A DNA stretch of 64,000 nt from Solibacillus sp. FSL K6-1523 (GCF_038005225.1 NZ_JBBOSU010000001.1:670001-734000), one strand, 5' to 3'; shown: positions 19,401 through 28,351, numbered from the stretch's first letter. The notes: generated by a model not told the origin, from the letters alone. Translations and numbers: made by a program.

Positions 19401-20508
19401 TCCATCAAATGCACGTACATTTATTTCAAAATATAAAAGTGCAGAAAAGGCTTATGAAAAGCTGACTCAGGCAGAGCGCGGCTTATTACTAAACAGCGAG
19501 AAATTAACAGGCGAGCTAAAGGCACTATACAATGTAATGAATGCGATTAATAGCATTAAATCATCGAGTAAAACGTTTGTAGCAGATACGCAAGCGGCTC
19601 GCGCACTATTTAATGCATTGCCAGCAGATCAACAAGCAAAAATATCAAATTTATCTGTGCTACAAGACCATGAGCTTAATGTGACAGGAGGCGCAACGGT
19701 TGATGCATTAATTCGTGCTTTAAATTCTGCTTCACCGAATGAATTTATTGCGAAGGTAAAAGAGGCGAGCCAAGCATATAAAGCATTAAGTTCTGCGAAT
19801 AAAAAAGCAGTAACATTATATGATGAATTAAAAGCGCAGGAAAAATATATTAAGCCAGTAGAAGCTGCGATTGATGCGATTGAAGGCTTAAGCAACCCAC
19901 GTAATGATTTAACTCGTCAGTTTGATAAAGTGAATGCAGCGCTGAAAAAGCTAGATTCTAAGCAACAAAGTTACGTAACGAATATCGATAAATATTCGAA
20001 CTTATCGAATGTTATTTATGTGTATCAGCTAATTGATAAATTAAAACCAAGTGATAAATATTATTTAGGTAACTTAGAAGCGGCGAAATTAGCGTATGAC
20101 CGCCTATCAGGTGATGAGAAGTTAAAAGTAACAAACTATTATAAATTACAAGAAGCGCAATTAGACGTGACGGATATCCAAAAAGTGACGATGATTATTG
20201 CTTCTTTATCAAGAAACTCGAGCACATTTATTGAGGATGTAGAAAAGGCAGCGGAGGCATACAAAGAACTTCCATCTAGTTCAAAACGCCAAGTGCAAAA
20301 CTATGATATTTTAAAGCAAGCCGAAAAAGATATTAAAGTGGCCAAATCTGTAATAAAGCAAATTGAGGATATCGATTCTAGTTTACGTACGTTTGAATCT
20401 AAAACGAAATCGGCACTGAAAGCATATGAAAAGCTAACAGAAGAGCAAAAAATACTCATCGCCAATTACAATTTATTGCAAAACTATGTATTTGAATTAG
20501 GGCTATAA
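16474..20508 (+). CDS. Large exported helical-repeat protein of unknown function
   Basis: The protein has 1344 residues. A signal peptide (about 1-24, ending VAHA) is followed by at least sixteen degenerate repeats of roughly 70-90 residues. Each has the pattern [IL]xx[IL]...F...V..A..AY..L....Q..V.NY..L; the terminal signature recurs as VENYDEV, VTNAALL, VHNYSKL, VTNYKDL, VTNYYKL, VQNYDIL and IANYNLL. The pattern predicts helical bundles or a long rod. There is no SLH domain, sortase motif, LysM or C-terminal membrane helix, so it is either released or held by interactions not visible here. No cysteine was noticed. Its neighbours are all wall-associated proteins. The start has GAGAGGGATGACACG upstream as a modest RBS. 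The family is unrecognised; an adhesin, spacer or matrix role is speculation. Confidence 0.78.
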   Translation: MKKNVQIGVLTGMLLVPGAVAHANVIEKVNTNEESIPYNVVAASTAESLLNSFKTVTEEASTETVAVIRRNFDTLSQADKDLLNAENDNLLALIDAKIKYLEQYQNHKKNATSLKLAMDKLTNMNTNLIADTKKAEDDRVALHEKFTESQDDISNAAQNSPKNATDFLSTLKYYSSTGTDDFMEAIVTEANLTNLANKLIVIEPIQEFIKEFIAPLLEAKEATPVNKLDFETDVSKARTAFTALDTQTKALTKIQIVENNVNVENTIKNAETDLLKAVAVEKSIEEMVTKPPTTPSTFRSKMTAIQKSYEALNPFQKKLVENYDEVDDFIVVLAVMDDIDNLAKMMINTDQSREKLVDVGMAYNALGNDLKNLVSNASKLIEMEKAVEKAIVVEKQINDITIVNADTAISAARAAYNDLKTDRKYVKKDDLDLLATWEKSNSSAAVVIKQINDISTAVSTTSVATADRDVTNFITKTNTAIADYSKIPQADQPLVTNRARLTGLTPYKEIAASIMALNSTSPTYANDLTDAKTKLETWDSLATSSNLEAADVTNLVTMKASLETKLNNLVNENKDASDIDARILAVKDAVNLVELAEIRKDYNALSSNGKKLVKNIAQLTALENQYKSALNVVDLIGKLDFGARDFAKKVIAANTAYEKLPANLKEVVNNSSVLKEYLPVAQLMLDIDKISSSAKDFREKVTTAQQTFQTLTSGVPVVDVPTKAKERLLKEYGPKLAAFQVIISAAESMITKIDALSSKTGQAFMDELAVLTAEYKKMDSTTKRSVTNAALLTALEKDYKASLKVFTLIEKLPTNTDKTYTKKVIAAEKAYQKLTQKQKDNVYNYAAKLQPVLKIANLIDRIDKLKVGSKTYQTETAAIRAEYDALTTAEQALVHNYSKLTVAEDNMTSAEQVVALIKEAIPTAEDYIAKLTAARNAYDALDKSQQKLVTNYKDLTTRERSVKPVLTLDASILVLDPSNARTFISKYKSAEKAYEKLTQAERGLLLNSEKLTGELKALYNVMNAINSIKSSSKTFVADTQAARALFNALPADQQAKISNLSVLQDHELNVTGGATVDALIRALNSASPNEFIAKVKEASQAYKALSSANKKAVTLYDELKAQEKYIKPVEAAIDAIEGLSNPRNDLTRQFDKVNAALKKLDSKQQSYVTNIDKYSNLSNVIYVYQLIDKLKPSDKYYLGNLEAAKLAYDRLSGDEKLKVTNYYKLQEAQLDVTDIQKVTMIIASLSRNSSTFIEDVEKAAEAYKELPSSSKRQVQNYDILKQAEKDIKVAKSVIKQIEDIDSSLRTFESKTKSALKAYEKLTEEQKILIANYNLLQNYVFELGL

Positions 20509-20536
20509 TAAATTAGTTTGTGCAAGGTAAAAAAAA

Positions 20537-20587
20537 TAGTAGCCAGTGCTCCTCCGATTAAAATTTGGGGAACGCTGGCTATTTTTT
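20537..20587 (+). terminator. Intrinsic terminator after the repeat-protein gene
   Basis: TAGCCAGTGCTCC and GGGGAACGCTGGCTA form a long stem followed by TTTTTT. Confidence 0.85.
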
Positions 20588-20836
20588 CTAAGCACTTTTC
20601 CATAAAATCTGTACGAGCATGGATTCATCCTCAGGTCCTTGATTAACTTTGTCCACAGTAACTTGCCAAGGGAAACTATACATTCCAAAGATACCTATAA
20701 TTACCATTTTAAATGGTAAAATGTAGTTCGCTATATTACATTAATATTACGGAGGTGGGATTTGAAGTGGGAATTCCATACTTTGAGAATTGAATATTCT
20801 CGTTTGTGTTATAAAATTCGTCACTTCTGTTTTTGG

Positions 20837-20859
20837 TGTAACTTTTGTACAACTGTTAC
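20837..20859 (+). promoter_or_regulatory. Clustered TGTAAC/TGTACA/TGTTAC half-sites
   Basis: Three TGTWMM-type hexamers (20837, 20846, 20854) sit about 90 bases before the NlpC/P60-SLH gene. They resemble WalR half-sites, but the 3- and 2-base spacing is not the canonical 5. The rest of the 20588-20947 gap is AT-rich, contains a near-palindrome around ACCATTTTAAATGGT (about 20704-20718), and has no gene I can support. Confidence 0.35.
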
Positions 20860-20947
20860 ATAAGTGAAAAATTATAAGGTGAATATATATGATACTCTAT
20901 TCATGGGTTAAAAAAAGCCTGGTTTTCGAAGGGAGTTTCATAGATTC

Positions 20948-21862
20948 GTGAAAAAAAGAATTTTATTACCGATCTTTGCAGCATTTATGATTTTTGCAGG
21001 GACGGATACAAATACAGCACAAGCAGCATCAACTTCAGAATTAACAAAAGTAGCACATCAATATATTGGGGTACCTTATGTATACGGAGGGACTACAGCA
21101 AAAGGTTTAGACTGTTCAGGGTATACACGTATCGTTTTTAACAAACTAGGACATGACTTAAACCGTACAGCTTCTGAGCAGTATAAACAAGGAACAGCCG
21201 TTTCAAAAGCTAATTTAAAATCGGGGGACTTAGTGTTCTTTAATACAACGGGTGGTGTTTCGCACGTAGGAATTTATTTAGGCAATAATAAATTTATTCA
21301 TGCTGGAACAAGCACAGGTGTAACGGTCGCGAAATTAAATTCAGCTTATTGGGCAAAACGCTATGTCGGTGCAAAACGTGTCGCGAGTTTTGACAATGGG
21401 AAAGTGGTTGCATCAGTAGGGGAAGTAAAAGATGCAGCGATTGATTTTTCAATATATGCATCTCGTGGTGAAGTCGCAATTCAGTTAGCAGAAGCGTTAG
21501 GGTTAGATACTTCGGACACAAACACGCCATTTGCAGATGTTAAATCGACTTCAAAATATGCGGGTGCAGTAACGGCATTACATAAAATGAACGTATTTAC
21601 AGGCGATGAAAGTGGAAAATTCAATCCAGCTTCACCATTCACACGTGCTCAATTAGCAAAGGTTTTAGTTGCAGCATTTAATTTGGAGCAAAATGGGAAC
21701 TTTGTAACATTTACGGATGTTTCTAAATCTCACTATGCTTCAAATGATATTTCTATTTTAGCATCAAACGGCATCACATTAGGTAAAGGTGATGGCACAT
21801 TCGGTATTAACGATCATGTAAAGCTAACGGACTTAGCAACATTCATTAGTCGCGTTCAATAA
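20948..21862 (+). CDS. NlpC/P60 endopeptidase with C-terminal SLH domains
   Basis: The protein has 304 residues and a GTG start; the purine-rich GAAGGGAG is somewhat far upstream (about 13 bases). The signal peptide ends in AQA at about 27. An NlpC/P60 domain (about 30-145) carries the catalytic Cys in GLDCSGYTRIVF, the His in VSHVGIYLG and the third residue region FIHAGTS. Two to three SLH-like segments follow (about 165-304), with FTRAQLAKV as the best motif; the first is degenerate. The enzyme should cut D-Glu-meso-DAP or D-Glu-Lys type stem-peptide bonds in the wall while tethered by SLH. WalR-like half-sites upstream hint at cell-wall-stress or growth control. Confidence 0.88.
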   Translation: MKKRILLPIFAAFMIFAGTDTNTAQAASTSELTKVAHQYIGVPYVYGGTTAKGLDCSGYTRIVFNKLGHDLNRTASEQYKQGTAVSKANLKSGDLVFFNTTGGVSHVGIYLGNNKFIHAGTSTGVTVAKLNSAYWAKRYVGAKRVASFDNGKVVASVGEVKDAAIDFSIYASRGEVAIQLAEALGLDTSDTNTPFADVKSTSKYAGAVTALHKMNVFTGDESGKFNPASPFTRAQLAKVLVAAFNLEQNGNFVTFTDVSKSHYASNDISILASNGITLGKGDGTFGINDHVKLTDLATFISRVQ

Positions 21863-21886
21863 TTCATATATAGTAAAATGAAAATG

Positions 21887-21924
21887 AAAAGGACGATTAC
21901 CGCTAGCTGGGATTGTCCTTTTCG
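21887..21924 (+). terminator. Intrinsic terminator after NlpC/P60-SLH gene
   Basis: AAAAGGACGAT pairs with ATTGTCCTTTT around GC-containing loop bases, followed by CGTTT. Confidence 0.75.
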
Positions 21925-21959
21925 TTTATCGAAAGGATGAAAAAGTGAGTGTTGCGGTT

Positions 21960-22115
21960 AATAGCCGAAGTATGTGAGAAACTAGCCAAACTAGTTGCTG
22001 TAATAGCCAAATATCATCTCATACTAGCCAACTTAAGGGACTTACTAGCCGTTTTACTGCCGGAAATAGCCAAACTACGATTTAATAGCCAAAACTAGAC
22101 AATTACTAGCCGATT
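21960..22115 (+). repeat. Eight-unit 21-bp phased array (TAGCC family)
   Basis: TAGCC starts at 21962, 21983, 22004, 22025, 22046, 22067, 22086 and 22107: spacings 21, 21, 21, 21, 21, 19, 21. It lies between two convergent genes, directly behind the plus-strand terminator. Confidence 0.88.
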
Positions 22116-22133
22116 TCATCTCCTAAATAATAC

Positions 22134-22178
22134 AAAAAGCACCAAAGTCGCATGAATTCGCGACTTAGGTGCTTTTTC
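22134..22178. terminator. Bidirectional terminator between convergent genes
   Basis: AAAAAGCACCAAAGTCGC pairs with GCGACTTAGGTGCTTTTT, with A- and T-runs on both sides. It probably ends the minus-strand SLH-glucosaminidase gene. Confidence 0.85.
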
Positions 22179-22193
22179 GTTTTCATTTAAAAG

Positions 22194-24236
22194 TTAGTTA
22201 TTCGGAATTACTTTCACTAAATCTGAGCGAACCCAAACATATTGTGATGGTGGGACTTCATCCGATAAAAGCTTGTACCATGCATAGCCATCATCGCCTG
22301 TCATTTCTTCTACAATCGCAACAGGATAGCCAAATACGGCTGTCTCGCCAATATTTTTAGGTTGGAACGTAAATAGTTTTGTAGAAGTTGCTGATGCTTC
22401 TGCACGCGCATTGACTAAATCGCCGTTATTTGTAACGAATGCACGTTTAACTTGGTTGAAATCTTTTTGACCGAAACGCTTGTCCATGCGGTACATATGT
22501 CCGGCAATTTTACTACCCCAGAACGGATCTGATGCGTAATGGACGTTCATTCCCGCTGTTTTGTTACCAGGAGCGACGCCTTTCGCGAACTTACCTGATT
22601 GTGGTGCATAGTTTAAATTAACATATTGATTTAAAAACGCCATAACACTTTCATCACGGCTTGGGTAAGCAGTGCCTAATGTCGTATCCGAGTCATACAC
22701 TTTAATGCCGAAAATATTGTTTTTCTCCATAGAGTTAACACTAATTCCATAATCACTCTCATGCATTGCTGCCGATAAAATGAAGAGCGCATTGACGTTA
22801 TGTGAAGCTTCTACTTGCTTTAATAATGCACCCATCCCGATTAAACGAGATTCAACTGTTGCATTGGCATAGCGAGCTTGTCCAGTTGTTGTTTGGCGTT
22901 CTTCAAGCATTGTCATAATCATCGTATCTAATTCTTCCGCTGTATAGTTCGAATGTTGGCGCAGCGTAGTAAATTGGAAATACGGGTAATGCGTGCCGAC
23001 CTTGTTCGTTAACAACACATCGCTATAAAAGTTAACCCCGTCCTGACTATAATAATGTACGTTAGGTTTCATAAAGGCTGGTGCTTCGCCAACAACATAT
23101 TCCCCATAATACGTTTGCTTTATATGGTTATACGTTTTATGTGTTAAAAAGCCACCTGCTATGAAATAATAATTTTGTCCTTTAATTAAGCCTGTAGGTG
23201 TTAATGTCACTTCATCCATTTTTGCATAGCCTTTCGTATCAGCGAGCTGAACGATTGCGTAGCTGCCATTGCTGCTATGGTATTTTAGCTCCGAACCTTC
23301 TACTGCATATGTTAACGATTTTTTAAATTCTTTATCTGCATAAATCGTGACAGTATTGGCCGCTGTATCTGCCGCAGATGCAATACCACTTGGCATATGG
23401 ACGATTTTATCGCCTTTAAAAATCAGTTGTGCTGAAGCGCCTTTAAGTGCCGCTTCTGCTTGTTCATAATTGAAGTAAACAGTCGGATTTTTTGTAATTT
23501 CTCCATTTGATAATTTTCCAATATAATAACTACTTGGATTCGTTGGTGGTGGAGTTGGTGAAGTAGGCGGTACTTCTGTTTCATTTTCATCGTCGTTTCC
23601 TTCATCTGCCCCTGCACCGTACTGCTCAATCGTTGTGTTCATACGGTATAAAAATGCAGATGCATGAGCGATTGTTGAAGACCCTTGTGGATCGAAAACA
23701 ATACCTTTAGACGTTTGTGAGCCGCGAATAATATTGTAATATACACTCGTCGCTACAGCAGGCTTGAATTGATCGCCTATTTTATTATTGTCTTTAAACG
23801 TAAGTGGTGCCCCAGATAACGGAACTCCCGAGTAATTTAAAGCTCTTTGTAAAAGTGCTGCCATATGTTGACGGGTAATCTTTTCATTTGGACGGAAAGT
23901 GCCATCAGGATAACCGCTTAAAATATTTGCTCCAGCAGCCGCTTGAATTTCAAGTGTGCGATCCTCACCAGGCTTTAAATCTTTAAATACATGCATAGTT
24001 GATACTGGTAAATTCAGTGCGCGTGTAATGTAGGATGCGAATTCCCCACGAGTAACGGCGCGGTTTGGATTGTAATTCCCCTTGGGATCTGGGCGAATAA
24101 CGTCTAAATTTGCCCAATATGTAAGTTCGTGGACCATTAAATGGCCTTGTATATCATTTGCGTACGATTTCGATTGTGTTGCAATGGACAAGAATAGCGT
24201 TGCGGCGATAGCGAGTCCAACTATTTTTTTAAACAC
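22194..24236 (-). CDS. SLH-anchored endo-beta-N-acetylglucosaminidase
   Basis: The protein has 680 residues, with a GTG start preceded by AAAGGAG. Signal peptide about 1-26; three N-terminal SLH domains (about 28-75, 90-135, 150-205) with VTRGEFASY and ITRQHMAAL; an acidic/Pro-Thr linker (about 215-245, EGNDDENETEVPP then PTSPTPPPT); an unrecognised middle region (about 245-430); and a glucosaminidase (LytD/FlgJ-like) domain (about 440-600) with the HNVNALFILSAAMHESDYG helix carrying the catalytic Glu, NNIFGIKVYD and the SKIAGHMYRMDKRFG end. A C-terminal SH3-like segment with FGYPVAIVEEM and a YVWVRSDLVKV ending follows. It cleaves glycan strands between GlcNAc and MurNAc. It is the only minus-strand enzyme in the SLH block and is convergent with the NlpC/P60-SLH gene. 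Confidence 0.88.
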   Translation of the reverse strand: MFKKIVGLAIAATLFLSIATQSKSYANDIQGHLMVHELTYWANLDVIRPDPKGNYNPNRAVTRGEFASYITRALNLPVSTMHVFKDLKPGEDRTLEIQAAAGANILSGYPDGTFRPNEKITRQHMAALLQRALNYSGVPLSGAPLTFKDNNKIGDQFKPAVATSVYYNIIRGSQTSKGIVFDPQGSSTIAHASAFLYRMNTTIEQYGAGADEGNDDENETEVPPTSPTPPPTNPSSYYIGKLSNGEITKNPTVYFNYEQAEAALKGASAQLIFKGDKIVHMPSGIASAADTAANTVTIYADKEFKKSLTYAVEGSELKYHSSNGSYAIVQLADTKGYAKMDEVTLTPTGLIKGQNYYFIAGGFLTHKTYNHIKQTYYGEYVVGEAPAFMKPNVHYYSQDGVNFYSDVLLTNKVGTHYPYFQFTTLRQHSNYTAEELDTMIMTMLEERQTTTGQARYANATVESRLIGMGALLKQVEASHNVNALFILSAAMHESDYGISVNSMEKNNIFGIKVYDSDTTLGTAYPSRDESVMAFLNQYVNLNYAPQSGKFAKGVAPGNKTAGMNVHYASDPFWGSKIAGHMYRMDKRFGQKDFNQVKRAFVTNNGDLVNARAEASATSTKLFTFQPKNIGETAVFGYPVAIVEEMTGDDGYAWYKLLSDEVPPSQYVWVRSDLVKVIPNN

Positions 24237-24580
24237 AAATTCACGCTCCTTTCAATCTACTAACATTTTAGCAATTTATTTGATTGAATAATAGGAGAAA
24301 TCGTAATCTTATATGGAATGTCATACAAACGTAATCTTTATAGTGAGACAAATCTTTGCATGGGTGATTTAAACTTTGTGAAAATTACAAGTAGAATAAT
24401 TGTGACATTGTTAAATGATACTTATAAATATTATAAATGGACTACTAAATTAAAAAGAAAATGTTATATTTATGATAGATAGCTTTATTTTGAAAGATAA
24501 TTAATATATAATAAATGTGAAATATTTGGTAATTATAACGTACTAAACATCTAAATATAGAGAGAAAAGGGTGGAGAAGT
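24237..24580. other. Divergent promoter region between SLH-glucosaminidase and TetR genes
   Basis: About 340 very AT-rich bases. They must hold divergent promoters; no unambiguous -35/-10 pair or palindromic TetR-type operator could be picked out by eye. Confidence 0.4.
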
Positions 24581-25174
24581 GTGGCTAGAGGACGCAAAGT
24601 AAACTCAAATGGAGAAAGAAGCAAACAGTTATTGTTGGAGAAGGCAGTTGATCTATTTTCTACATACGGATATCACCAAACAAAAATTAGTGATATTGTG
24701 AAGGCGGCGGATTTAACGCAGCCGACGTTTTATTTGTACTTTCAAAGTAAAGAGTCGTTATTTAATGATTTAAACGAAAAATTCCAAAATGGTCTGAACC
24801 AAATTTTTTCAAATAATACTGTACATACGATAACAAATAACGCTACAAATCATAAAATTCAAGAACATTTAAAGCAAATTTTTGATTATTTCATTGAGAA
24901 CCCAAGTTTAACAAAAATAGGGTTTTATGACACGGAGCAATCAGTGGCGCTGAAGGAACGACTTGTAATGAACTTGGTGAATGTTATTGAAACAAATTTC
25001 CAAGATTATGATGTTGCACAGCATGTTGATTCGCATGTATTAGCAGAGAGTTTGGTCGGGTCAATGGAACGTTTAACATTAACCAATTTATTGACAAATA
25101 AATCAAATCCACAGCAACTTGCGGAAGAGATTTCTCATATTTATTTTTCAGATGCACGTAAATTAGTAAGATAA
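24581..25174 (+). CDS. TetR/AcrR-family transcriptional regulator
   Basis: The protein has 197 residues. The GTG start lies a few bases after AAAGGGTGGAG. An N-terminal helix-turn-helix (about 14-60) shows the family pattern: LLEKAVDLFSTYGYHQT, ISDIVKAADL and QPTFYLYFQSKESLF. The C-terminal ligand-binding half is divergent, as usual. The ligand and targets are unknown. It lies divergently from the SLH-glucosaminidase gene, which is a possible target, and converges on ctpA. It is a single-gene unit ended by a shared bidirectional terminator. Confidence 0.85.
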   Translation: MARGRKVNSNGERSKQLLLEKAVDLFSTYGYHQTKISDIVKAADLTQPTFYLYFQSKESLFNDLNEKFQNGLNQIFSNNTVHTITNNATNHKIQEHLKQIFDYFIENPSLTKIGFYDTEQSVALKERLVMNLVNVIETNFQDYDVAQHVDSHVLAESLVGSMERLTLTNLLTNKSNPQQLAEEISHIYFSDARKLVR

Positions 25175-25219
25175 AAAAACTGCCCTAACCTTGATCTAAG
25201 GAAATGGGGCAGTTTTTTT
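25173..25219. terminator. Bidirectional terminator between the TetR gene and ctpA
   Basis: AAAAAACTGCCC pairs with GGGGCAGTTTTTT around a short loop, with A/T tracts on both sides. Confidence 0.88.
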
Positions 25220-25220
25220 C

Positions 25221-26591
25221 TTATTTCGTTACTTGAATAGGCAAATAAATGCCTTGTTGTAATGTTTTACCTTTGTTATTTTTAACCTTTGGATGAACTA
25301 TTAACGCATAATCTTTCTCGTCATCTAAAGGCTGAACCGGTGTGACAAGTAGCTTATTTTGCTGCATTGTAATCGTTGCTTGAATGACCTGACCACCTAG
25401 CTCGACTAATTCTACTGAAGAAGTATTAATTTTGTCAGCGACTGGCTTGGTGAAATTCACAGTAAAAGGCTTTGTAGCAGACACACTTTTTTGACCAGTA
25501 TGTTCTTTGTAATTAGTGAGATTTGAAGTTATTGCATCATAATGTGCTCGGAATAATGGATTTCCTGTTGTTACGACATTTGGCTTTACCCCAACATTAT
25601 TAATAATCGTGTTGGCTGGACCGAGGAAATGACCAATTGTTAGTTTTAAAATACCACCATCAGATAGTTCATAAAACGCTTGCATCGAGCCTTTGCCGTA
25701 TGTTTTTTGACCGTATAAAGTTGCTGCTTTTTGGTCTAGTAACGCAGCGGCGGTCATTTCAGAAGAACTTGCACTTAATTTGTTGATTAGCACTTTCGTA
25801 TTCGCAGGGAATTTCACCGCTTGTTGAAGTGCGCGTACATTAGAAATACCTGTAGATTCTTGCAATTTATAAGCATTTTTCGTATTAGGGAACATCCCGA
25901 TTAATTGTTCGGCTGCTGTAACATAGCCACCACCGTTATTTTGTAAATCTAAAATAAACGACTGTGCACCTTGCTTTTTTAATGAAGTAATTGCTTTTGA
26001 AATTAAGGAAGCCGTATCGTTTGAGAAAGAACTTAAAGAAATATAGCCAACCTTCCCATAAAGCAGTTCTGTTGTAACATTCGGTAACGAGAATGCATTA
26101 CGAACGAGTGTCATTTTCATAATTGTCCCGTCTTCACGTAAAATTGTTACCGCCACATTTGTATTTTCTTTCCCTTTAATAAGAGAGCTCGCTTGCTCAA
26201 TTGTCATTGAAACAGTAGAAGTTCCATCTACCGTAGTAATAATATCCCCGACAACAAGCCCAGATTTTTTTGCGCTCCCACCATCAATTAATTGCGTAAT
26301 CAAAATGCCTGCATTAACTTTTTCGATGACTACACCAATTCCTACCGATGTTAAATCAACGGCGTTAATGTATTCTTCAAATTCTTCTTCTGTGAAATAG
26401 GCTGAATAGGGATCAAGCATGCCAATCAGTGCTTCAATAGAAGTAGCCTTGTCGACATTGCCGTGAATATCCCCAACATATAGATCCTTAACCGTTTGCT
26501 TTGCTTCGTCTAATGGGCTTGCTAGGGTCGTGAAAGGAATCGTTAAAAATAAAATGAAAAATAATAATGCAGAAAGTTGTCTTTTTAACAT
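25221..26591 (-). CDS. ctpA: S41-family C-terminal processing peptidase with Ig-like tail
   Basis: The protein has 456 residues. Signal peptide or anchor about 1-24; a helical CtpA N-terminal region with MLDPYSAYFTEEEF; a PDZ domain (about 75-160) with GIGVVIE and VVGDIITTVDG; and an S41 protease core (about 170-350) with GYISLSSF and LDLQNNGGGYV. The catalytic Ser lies in NKLSASSSE and the catalytic Lys in TYGKGSMQ. The last 85 residues form an Ig-like Big_5/SbsA-type domain (TKPFTVNFTKPV to IQVTK), unusual for housekeeping CtpA and matching the surface-protein setting. By family knowledge it processes exported proteins extracytoplasmically. It lies about 170 bases downstream of brnQ on the same strand with a terminator between. 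Confidence 0.85.
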   Translation of the reverse strand: MLKRQLSALLFFILFLTIPFTTLASPLDEAKQTVKDLYVGDIHGNVDKATSIEALIGMLDPYSAYFTEEEFEEYINAVDLTSVGIGVVIEKVNAGILITQLIDGGSAKKSGLVVGDIITTVDGTSTVSMTIEQASSLIKGKENTNVAVTILREDGTIMKMTLVRNAFSLPNVTTELLYGKVGYISLSSFSNDTASLISKAITSLKKQGAQSFILDLQNNGGGYVTAAEQLIGMFPNTKNAYKLQESTGISNVRALQQAVKFPANTKVLINKLSASSSEMTAAALLDQKAATLYGQKTYGKGSMQAFYELSDGGILKLTIGHFLGPANTIINNVGVKPNVVTTGNPLFRAHYDAITSNLTNYKEHTGQKSVSATKPFTVNFTKPVADKINTSSVELVELGGQVIQATITMQQNKLLVTPVQPLDDEKDYALIVHPKVKNNKGKTLQQGIYLPIQVTK

Positions 26592-26689
26592 AATCTCACC
26601 TCAAAATTTCCTAATATCCTATCTATTATAATATGTCTTTTACTACCATTGCACAAATAATCGCAAATCAAACCTCTTAATTGTTTTTT

Positions 26690-26733
26690 GAAAAAGAAAA
26701 AGGGTATTGAGTCGTGTAAACTCAATACCCTTT
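26690..26733 (-). terminator. Intrinsic terminator of brnQ (minus strand)
   Basis: AGGGTATTGAGT and ACTCAATACCCT pair around GTGTAA, with an A-rich tract at 26689-26700 that reads as a T-run on the minus strand. Confidence 0.88.
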
Positions 26734-26757
26734 GTAAGGAGGTTTTTCTAGTGATGC

Positions 26758-28074
26758 CTAGCGTTTTGCGATGTGGATAATGTAGCCAATTACACCGCCG
26801 ACTAATGCAGGAACTACCCAAGCAATCCCTTGTTCATAAAATGGGAAGATGGATAGGAAGTTTTCGTAGGCGAGAATTGTTACACCTGTTTGTTTGATTC
26901 CATCGTATAACGCAACAACACCTGTGAAAATCAGTGCGACGCCATAAACGCTCGGTGCATGATTGAATAGGTTACCAAACAAGGCAAAGATCATTAATAC
27001 TATTGCAATCGGATAAATCGCTACTAAAACTGGTAACGAAATATTGATTAAATTTGCTAATCCGAAATTGGATACAGCAAAACTAAATACCGCAAAAACA
27101 ACTAAGTACGCTTTATAAGAAATTTTCGGGAAAATCTTATGGAAAAATGTAGCGTTCGCTGAAAATAAACCTACAGAAGTCGTTAAGCAAGCTAAAATAA
27201 TCGTAGCAGATAAAATAATGTTACCGAAATCGCCATAGAGAGCATTGGCTGCTAATGAAATAATCGCACCACCATCATCGTGGAAGCCAATGGAATCGAC
27301 ACTTGTTACACCTAAGTAACCGAGTGAAACATAAACGAATGCTAAGCCTAATGCAGCAACGATACCAGCAAAAATAGTAATTTTAATTTGCTGTGCCTTT
27401 TGCGTAATCCCACGTGATGCAAGGGCTTGTACAATAACAATCCCGAATACGAGTGATGCGAGCACGTCCATTGTTAAGTACCCTTGTATGAAGGACTCGC
27501 CAAATGCGTTGTTAATGTATGCGCCCTGTGACTCGCCAATTTCGCCTAGTGGTGTTAAGAAGGCTTTCGCAGCAAGTAAAATAATGACAAACAGTAGGGC
27601 AGGTGTTAAAAACTTCCCGACACGGTCAACAATCTTCGTTGGATTAGAAGCTAAATAAAATGATATTCCGAAGAAAACTAATGTTGTAAGGAATAATGGA
27701 ATCCAACTGCCTTGTGCTGATTCCGATAGAAATGGCGCAACTCCGATTGAATAAGAAACGGCGCCTGTCCGAGGGATTGCAAAGAACGGACCAATTGATA
27801 AATAAACAATTGAAGTGAATACGATACCGAAATATGGATTCACACGGCCAGCTAAAACTTCCAAATCACCACCGTTTTTTGCTACGGAGATAATTCCTAA
27901 AAGAGGTAATCCAACCCCTGTAATTAAAAACCCAACCATTGATACAAAAATATTTTCTCCGGCCATTTGACCTAATAGTGGTGGGAATATGATATTACCC
28001 GCGCCTAAAAATAAAGCGAATAACATAAATCCGACCGCAATATTGTCACGGATAAAATTTGTATTGCTCTTCAT
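26758..28074 (-). CDS. brnQ: Branched-chain amino acid carrier (LIVCS family)
   Basis: I choose the ATG at 28074, nine bases after AAAGGAG; the frame also stays open to 28116. The protein has 438 residues, almost entirely hydrophobic, with about twelve membrane helices. Family hallmarks are the N-terminal FALFLGAGNIIFPPLLGQ and repeated Gly-rich helices such as FITGVGLPLLGI. It imports leucine, isoleucine and valine with sodium or protons across the cytoplasmic membrane. It is a single-gene unit; no T-box or other leader is obvious in the short upstream region. It has no evident link to the surface cluster. Confidence 0.93.
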   Translation of the reverse strand: MKSNTNFIRDNIAVGFMLFALFLGAGNIIFPPLLGQMAGENIFVSMVGFLITGVGLPLLGIISVAKNGGDLEVLAGRVNPYFGIVFTSIVYLSIGPFFAIPRTGAVSYSIGVAPFLSESAQGSWIPLFLTTLVFFGISFYLASNPTKIVDRVGKFLTPALLFVIILLAAKAFLTPLGEIGESQGAYINNAFGESFIQGYLTMDVLASLVFGIVIVQALASRGITQKAQQIKITIFAGIVAALGLAFVYVSLGYLGVTSVDSIGFHDDGGAIISLAANALYGDFGNIILSATIILACLTTSVGLFSANATFFHKIFPKISYKAYLVVFAVFSFAVSNFGLANLINISLPVLVAIYPIAIVLMIFALFGNLFNHAPSVYGVALIFTGVVALYDGIKQTGVTILAYENFLSIFPFYEQGIAWVVPALVGGVIGYIIHIAKR

Positions 28075-28351
28075 TTCGATAAAACTCCTTTTAGTTTGAA
28101 AATGCAAAACTTTCAAAAAATTTAAACCCTATCACAATTGATTATTCTATCATAAAAATACTAAAAATGAAAGGGACTTTATTATTTTTCGATAACAAAA
28201 GTTGGGATTTCGACATGAACGCTATTAATCACTTCACAAATGATAGAATATTCATTAATAAATCGAAATTTATAATAGAATCGACCTTATGGCATGTTGT
28301 ATTTGTAGCATATTTTTCAGTAGAATGGGCATATAGAGTAAATTTCACTTG

